Source of the DNA: Clostridiales bacterium
GTDB lineage: Bacteria > Bacillota > Clostridia > Christensenellales > Aristaeellaceae
Direction of reading: 5' to 3'
Assembly (NCBI GenBank): GCA_024684375.1
Contig: JAIKWZ010000022.1
Location: 62,001 to 126,000, forward strand
Length of the DNA: 64,000 nt
Numbering within the stretch: position 1 is the stretch's first letter; each line of letters begins with the position of its first letter. Below the pieces are notes generated by a model, which did no database searches, had not been told where the DNA came from, and saw only the letters and a program-made list of their open reading frames with translations. The position numbers and the translations under genes are program-made. Positions 60,822 to 64,000 of this stretch are shown piece after piece.

Positions 60822-62285
60822 ATGAAGCGTATGTATGTCCGCTTTACAAGCGTGCTGATGACGTTAATACTGGTTTTCGCGCTGCAGGTACCCGCAAGTG
60901 CGCGCTCTCCCGAGGATGACCTCGAGGACGCCCTTGCCCAGCTGAATTACTACCTCACGGTGTTCGGCGACAAGGAGCGCAGCGATGATGTTTCGCTTGA
61001 AGAGACAGTAAAGGCATTCAAGAGCCTGGGCTCCTATTCCTTTGCCAGCGGTTTTTACCAGTATTCCTACATATTATTATATTTGGAACAGGGGGATTAC
61101 CGGGCGGCGGACATATTCAAAGAGACGCTTAAACGAAACGAACGATTTCAAGAGATGATCTTGAGCGACAAATTCGCGCAAGAGTATCCCTCCATAAGCA
61201 GTGTGGACGAACTGGTCAATTACGTCGACGCGCGCATAGCAGAGAATTCAGGCGATACAGAACAGGCGACAGAACTGTACAAGGAATGCTCGCTGTTTTT
61301 CGACGCCAACGACCGGCTTATGGCGCTGCTGGGCGGTTCTTCGGAACAGATGTATACCAAAGGCCAGGACCTGATGTTTGAGGGCAAGTACAAAGAGGCG
61401 TACGAGCTGTTTAAGGAGTTGGCAGCTTATGGGTATATGGACAGTGACCTGTACGAAGAGATCTGCTACAACATGCTGCTTAGGCAGGGCGAAAACCCAA
61501 ATGATGAAAAAGAACCCGAAGTTCCCGAGGAAACACCTACAGTAAAAGCAACACCTACTCCAACCAAAAAGCCGGCAGCTACCAAAAGACCAACAGTTAC
61601 GCCTACAAAAAGGCCGACGGCTACTCCCACAAAAAAGCCCGCGGCCACCAAAAAGCCGACGGCCGCGCCTACCAAGAAACCGCACTCCCATACGGCGGTC
61701 AAAGTGCCAGGCTACGCGGCCACCTGCACCAAGGCGGGCAAGACCGACGGGAGCAAGTGCTCCTCATGCGGCGAGGTGCTGAAAAAGCAGACCGCCATAC
61801 CGGCCCTGGGGCACAATCTCGAGCACGTGGACGCCAAAGCGCCCACCAAAAACCAGAGCGGCTGGTACGCCTACGATAAGTGCAAGCGCTGCACTTACAG
61901 CACTTTCCGTGCCCGCACCATGACGGCGGGCAGCTGGAGCGGTTGGTCCACCACGAAGGTGACCGAGTCCTCGACCAGGGATGTGGAGACCAAGACCGAA
62001 CAGCAGACCGTGTACAGGACCCAGTATAACTATTCCCACTACAAGTATTACAACACAGCTGAAAAAGATTGGTACTACTCCTACGAAAAGAACACGAACT
62101 GGTATGCCACACAGGGCAAGTGGGAGTATTATCCCACATATACTCGCCTGGCGCGGGACGGAGACAGCAACGGACACGCGCGTTTCCGCCTCAACGGCAT
62201 ACCGTGGTATAATGAGACCACCAAGCAGGTGGCAAACGGTACGCAGAGCGTCACATATTACCGCTACAGAGATTACACCGAATAA
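60822..62285 (+). CDS. Secreted TPR-like / Cys-ribbon / Tyr-Trp-rich protein
   Basis: 487 residues. Signal peptide (1-27), then a helical repeat region (~28-220) shared with the next gene. A Thr/Pro/Lys linker (~232-290) precedes one Zn-ribbon-like unit (GYAATCTKAGKTDGSKCSSC ... IPALGH) akin to the fifteen repeats at 40 kb. The tail is Tyr/Trp-rich (SWSGWSTTKVTESSTRDVET ... VTYYRYRDYTE). The tail is also what survives in the pseudogene at 42047. Likely surface-located through the linker and repeats. Confidence 0.85.
   Translation: MKRMYVRFTSVLMTLILVFALQVPASARSPEDDLEDALAQLNYYLTVFGDKERSDDVSLEETVKAFKSLGSYSFASGFYQYSYILLYLEQGDYRAADIFKETLKRNERFQEMILSDKFAQEYPSISSVDELVNYVDARIAENSGDTEQATELYKECSLFFDANDRLMALLGGSSEQMYTKGQDLMFEGKYKEAYELFKELAAYGYMDSDLYEEICYNMLLRQGENPNDEKEPEVPEETPTVKATPTPTKKPAATKRPTVTPTKRPTATPTKKPAATKKPTAAPTKKPHSHTAVKVPGYAATCTKAGKTDGSKCSSCGEVLKKQTAIPALGHNLEHVDAKAPTKNQSGWYAYDKCKRCTYSTFRARTMTAGSWSGWSTTKVTESSTRDVETKTEQQTVYRTQYNYSHYKYYNTAEKDWYYSYEKNTNWYATQGKWEYYPTYTRLARDGDSNGHARFRLNGIPWYNETTKQVANGTQSVTYYRYRDYTE
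61530..61685 (+). repeat. Low-complexity Thr/Pro/Lys linker repeats
   Basis: Imperfect in-frame repeats coding for ATPTKKPAATKRPT-like units inside the 60822 gene. Typical of wall-spanning linkers. Confidence 0.8.
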
Positions 62286-62341
62286 CGCATCCTGAATGGT
62301 TTGCTTTTGCGTGACTTGATGAAAAGAAAGGGGTTCATACT

Positions 62342-64000
62342 TTGATTAAACGAGTATTGGCACTGACAGTAGCCGTATTGCTGGCGCTGGGTTCCCTGTG
62401 CGCGTTTGCGTCGACGGACAAGCTGGAGGACGCTCTTGAGCAGTTAAATTTCTACCTGACGCATTTCAACACGGAAGATTATAAAAGCGAGGTAGATCTC
62501 TCTGAGATCGCGAATGCGTTCGCCTCTCTGGGCAACAGCGGCATGGGCTTCTATGTTTACGCCAACGTCATGCTGCTGCTTGAAAAAGGTGATTACAGAA
62601 CAGCCGCTATCGTCAAGACGATGCTTGAAAGCAACGAAGAGTTCTCAAACAGTCTTGACGACAAAGAGTTTAAGGAAAAGTATCCTTCTATCTCCGGCGT
62701 GAAGTTTTTGCTGAACTATGTGGACGGACGCATCGCCGAGAACAGTGAAGACACCGAAGCAGCCAAGAAGTGCTATTCAGAAAGCGGCGGCTTTTTCGAT
62801 TCGTACGAGCGCCTGCTCGCGTTGAGCGGCGGCGAAAGCGAAGAAATGTATCAGCGCGCGTTCTCCCATTTCACAAGCGGAGAGTACGAGGAAGCTTACA
62901 AGCTGTTTTATGAGCTTTCCGAATCCAATTATACCGACAGCGCGAGTTTCCGCGATACCTGCGGGAAGATCCTGGCCGGCATGGGGATAGACCCCGAGAC
63001 GATCATAAAAGGCGCATGGAGCGAGTGGACAGACAAGCTGCCTGAGGGAATCGACAGGGACAAGTATGAGATAGAAACTAAACAGCTGTACCGCAGCCGT
63101 GTTAAAGAGACCAAGACTGATAAGCAGAAGGACCTGAAAGGCTGGACATTGACCGGGACGAGCGAACAGGCAGGCGGATTCGGGGAATGGAGCAACTGGA
63201 GCACCAATGAAGTAAAGAAGAGCGGCACCAGAGAAGTCGAGACACAGCAGGTGTACCGTTACCGTGACCTGGAGAAAACGACGTCCACGAAGAGCAACAT
63301 GGATGGGTGGACGAAGTACGACAGCAAAACGGCGTATTCCGACTGGGGCGCGTGGAGCAAATGGTCGACAACGAAAGCCACCAAATCTTCCACGCGCGAA
63401 GTTCAAACCAAAACACAGTACAGCTACAGGACGTCATCGACGGTTGCTTCCTACAGCGGCTGGAGCAGCTACAGCGGTTGGCAGACATCCGCTGTTACTG
63501 CGAACGATCTTACTGACGTTCAAACACGGACGACCTATAGGTATTTCTATTTCAAATGCCCTAAATGCGGAAACCACTGGCATGGGTGCAACAATGTCTA
63601 TTGCTGGACATGGGGCGGCGGCTGTGGGGATACTAAAAATGCGATCCCCGAAAGCAGTAAAGTTTTTATCTGGGGTACTACACCTCAGAGTCAAATGAAC
63701 TGGAAAGACTGGCATGGCACCGGAGTAACATATACTACATACAATGGTGAAAGAGTTTTCAGAAGCCCCGGTGCGCCCAATAAAAGCAGGACTGAATACA
63801 GGTACAGAACCCGTTCGTTAGTTTACAACACCGTCTGGTCGAACTGGACTGAGTATTCCGATTCTTCTGTAAGCGCGGCTTCAAACCGTCAGGTAAATAC
63901 CCGCACGGTATACCGTTACCGCGACCGCAAACCTGTGACGACATACTATTTTAAGCGCTGGGGCGCGTGGTCCGAGTGGACGGCGTCCAAGGTCGCCGCG
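62342..64000 (+). CDS. Secreted TPR-like protein with WSxW/TREVET/YRYRD repeats (partial)
   Basis: Starts at TTG 62342 with AAAGGGG 8 nt upstream and is open to the window end (553 codons visible). Signal peptide (1-22), then the same TPR-like region as the previous gene (KLEDALEQLNFYLTHF ... GDYRTA). From ~residue 225, repeats of about 40-60 residues: a WS.W block (FGEWSNWST, WGAWSKWST, WSNWTEYS, WGAWSEWTA), then TREVET-like and YRYRD-like blocks. A Cys/His insert (CPKCGNHWHGCNNVYCW) lies at ~402-418. WSxW recalls thrombospondin-type repeats, but the spacing differs. Function unknown; the end lies outside the window. Confidence 0.85.
   Translation, partial: MIKRVLALTVAVLLALGSLCAFASTDKLEDALEQLNFYLTHFNTEDYKSEVDLSEIANAFASLGNSGMGFYVYANVMLLLEKGDYRTAAIVKTMLESNEEFSNSLDDKEFKEKYPSISGVKFLLNYVDGRIAENSEDTEAAKKCYSESGGFFDSYERLLALSGGESEEMYQRAFSHFTSGEYEEAYKLFYELSESNYTDSASFRDTCGKILAGMGIDPETIIKGAWSEWTDKLPEGIDRDKYEIETKQLYRSRVKETKTDKQKDLKGWTLTGTSEQAGGFGEWSNWSTNEVKKSGTREVETQQVYRYRDLEKTTSTKSNMDGWTKYDSKTAYSDWGAWSKWSTTKATKSSTREVQTKTQYSYRTSSTVASYSGWSSYSGWQTSAVTANDLTDVQTRTTYRYFYFKCPKCGNHWHGCNNVYCWTWGGGCGDTKNAIPESSKVFIWGTTPQSQMNWKDWHGTGVTYTTYNGERVFRSPGAPNKSRTEYRYRTRSLVYNTVWSNWTEYSDSSVSAASNRQVNTRTVYRYRDRKPVTTYYFKRWGAWSEWTASKVAA

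Noticed and set aside
1-64000. tRNA, rRNA, insertion sequences and phage attachment sites
   Set aside because: No T-arm-like motifs in a tRNA context, no transposase or integrase frames and no flanking direct repeats were found by eye; a tRNAscan and ISfinder run would settle this.

Overview
The window is a 64 kb piece of a GC-rich Gram-positive chromosome, most likely a gut- or rumen-type Clostridia. This is inferred from gene content: CotH kinases, YitT, an MrfA-type helicase, a QueT queuosine-precursor transporter, a Firmicutes-style EssC, and many secreted proteins built from Zn-ribbon, TPR-like and Trp-rich repeats. No rRNA, tRNA, CRISPR array or insertion sequence was seen. Most genes are high GC. 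Two stand out as AT-richer: an orphan at 4.5-5.6 kb and a nuclease/ATPase gene at 12.8-15.0 kb.

Left part (0-12.7 kb): a QueT gene cut by the window edge, with a candidate preQ1-I riboswitch in its leader; two tandem secreted CotH-family kinases; the AT-rich orphan; asnS with its terminator; a binding protein / ATPase / fused-permease ABC importer with three stem-loops between its first two genes; and a YitT membrane protein.

Middle (12.8-33 kb): a PD-(D/E)XK plus DUF2075 ATPase gene; a phosphatidylethanolamine operon (pssA, psd) extended by a PAP2 phosphatase and a ThuA-like gene; a decayed metallo-beta-lactamase gene behind a perfect promoter; a sulfur-relay run (cysteine desulfurase, thiI) with a secreted protein, an alpha/beta hydrolase and an MrfA-like helicase; a 65-residue ferredoxin:thioredoxin-reductase-like protein next to thioredoxin; then a long minus-strand run (isomerase, trmO, two cyclophilins, SGNH hydrolase, argS, manA).

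Right-middle (33-50 kb): a LOG-family hydrolase; two secreted proteins, one with CXXC clusters; a Gfo/Idh/MocA - DegT aminotransferase - amidohydrolase cassette; a secreted protein with fifteen 26-residue Cys repeats and a DUF6273-like C-terminus; a pseudogene fragment of a Trp/Tyr-rich secreted domain; purA-purB; an M29 aminopeptidase; a secreted asparaginase; a UroD-family protein; and an aldo/keto reductase whose catalytic Asp is Asn.

Right end (50.3-64 kb): the most distinctive region, a co-directional type VII secretion-like locus. It encodes FHA-EssC, a YukD/EsaB-like ubiquitin-fold protein, four small helical Esx-sized proteins, a transmembrane Ser/Thr kinase with intact catalytic residues (placed where the EssB pseudokinase might be expected), and at least four secreted proteins sharing Fn3-like, TPR-like and WSxW/YRYRD repeat modules. 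EsaA, EssA and EssB are not seen. The likely reading is a phospho-regulated secretion system with its substrates or surface partners; this is inference.
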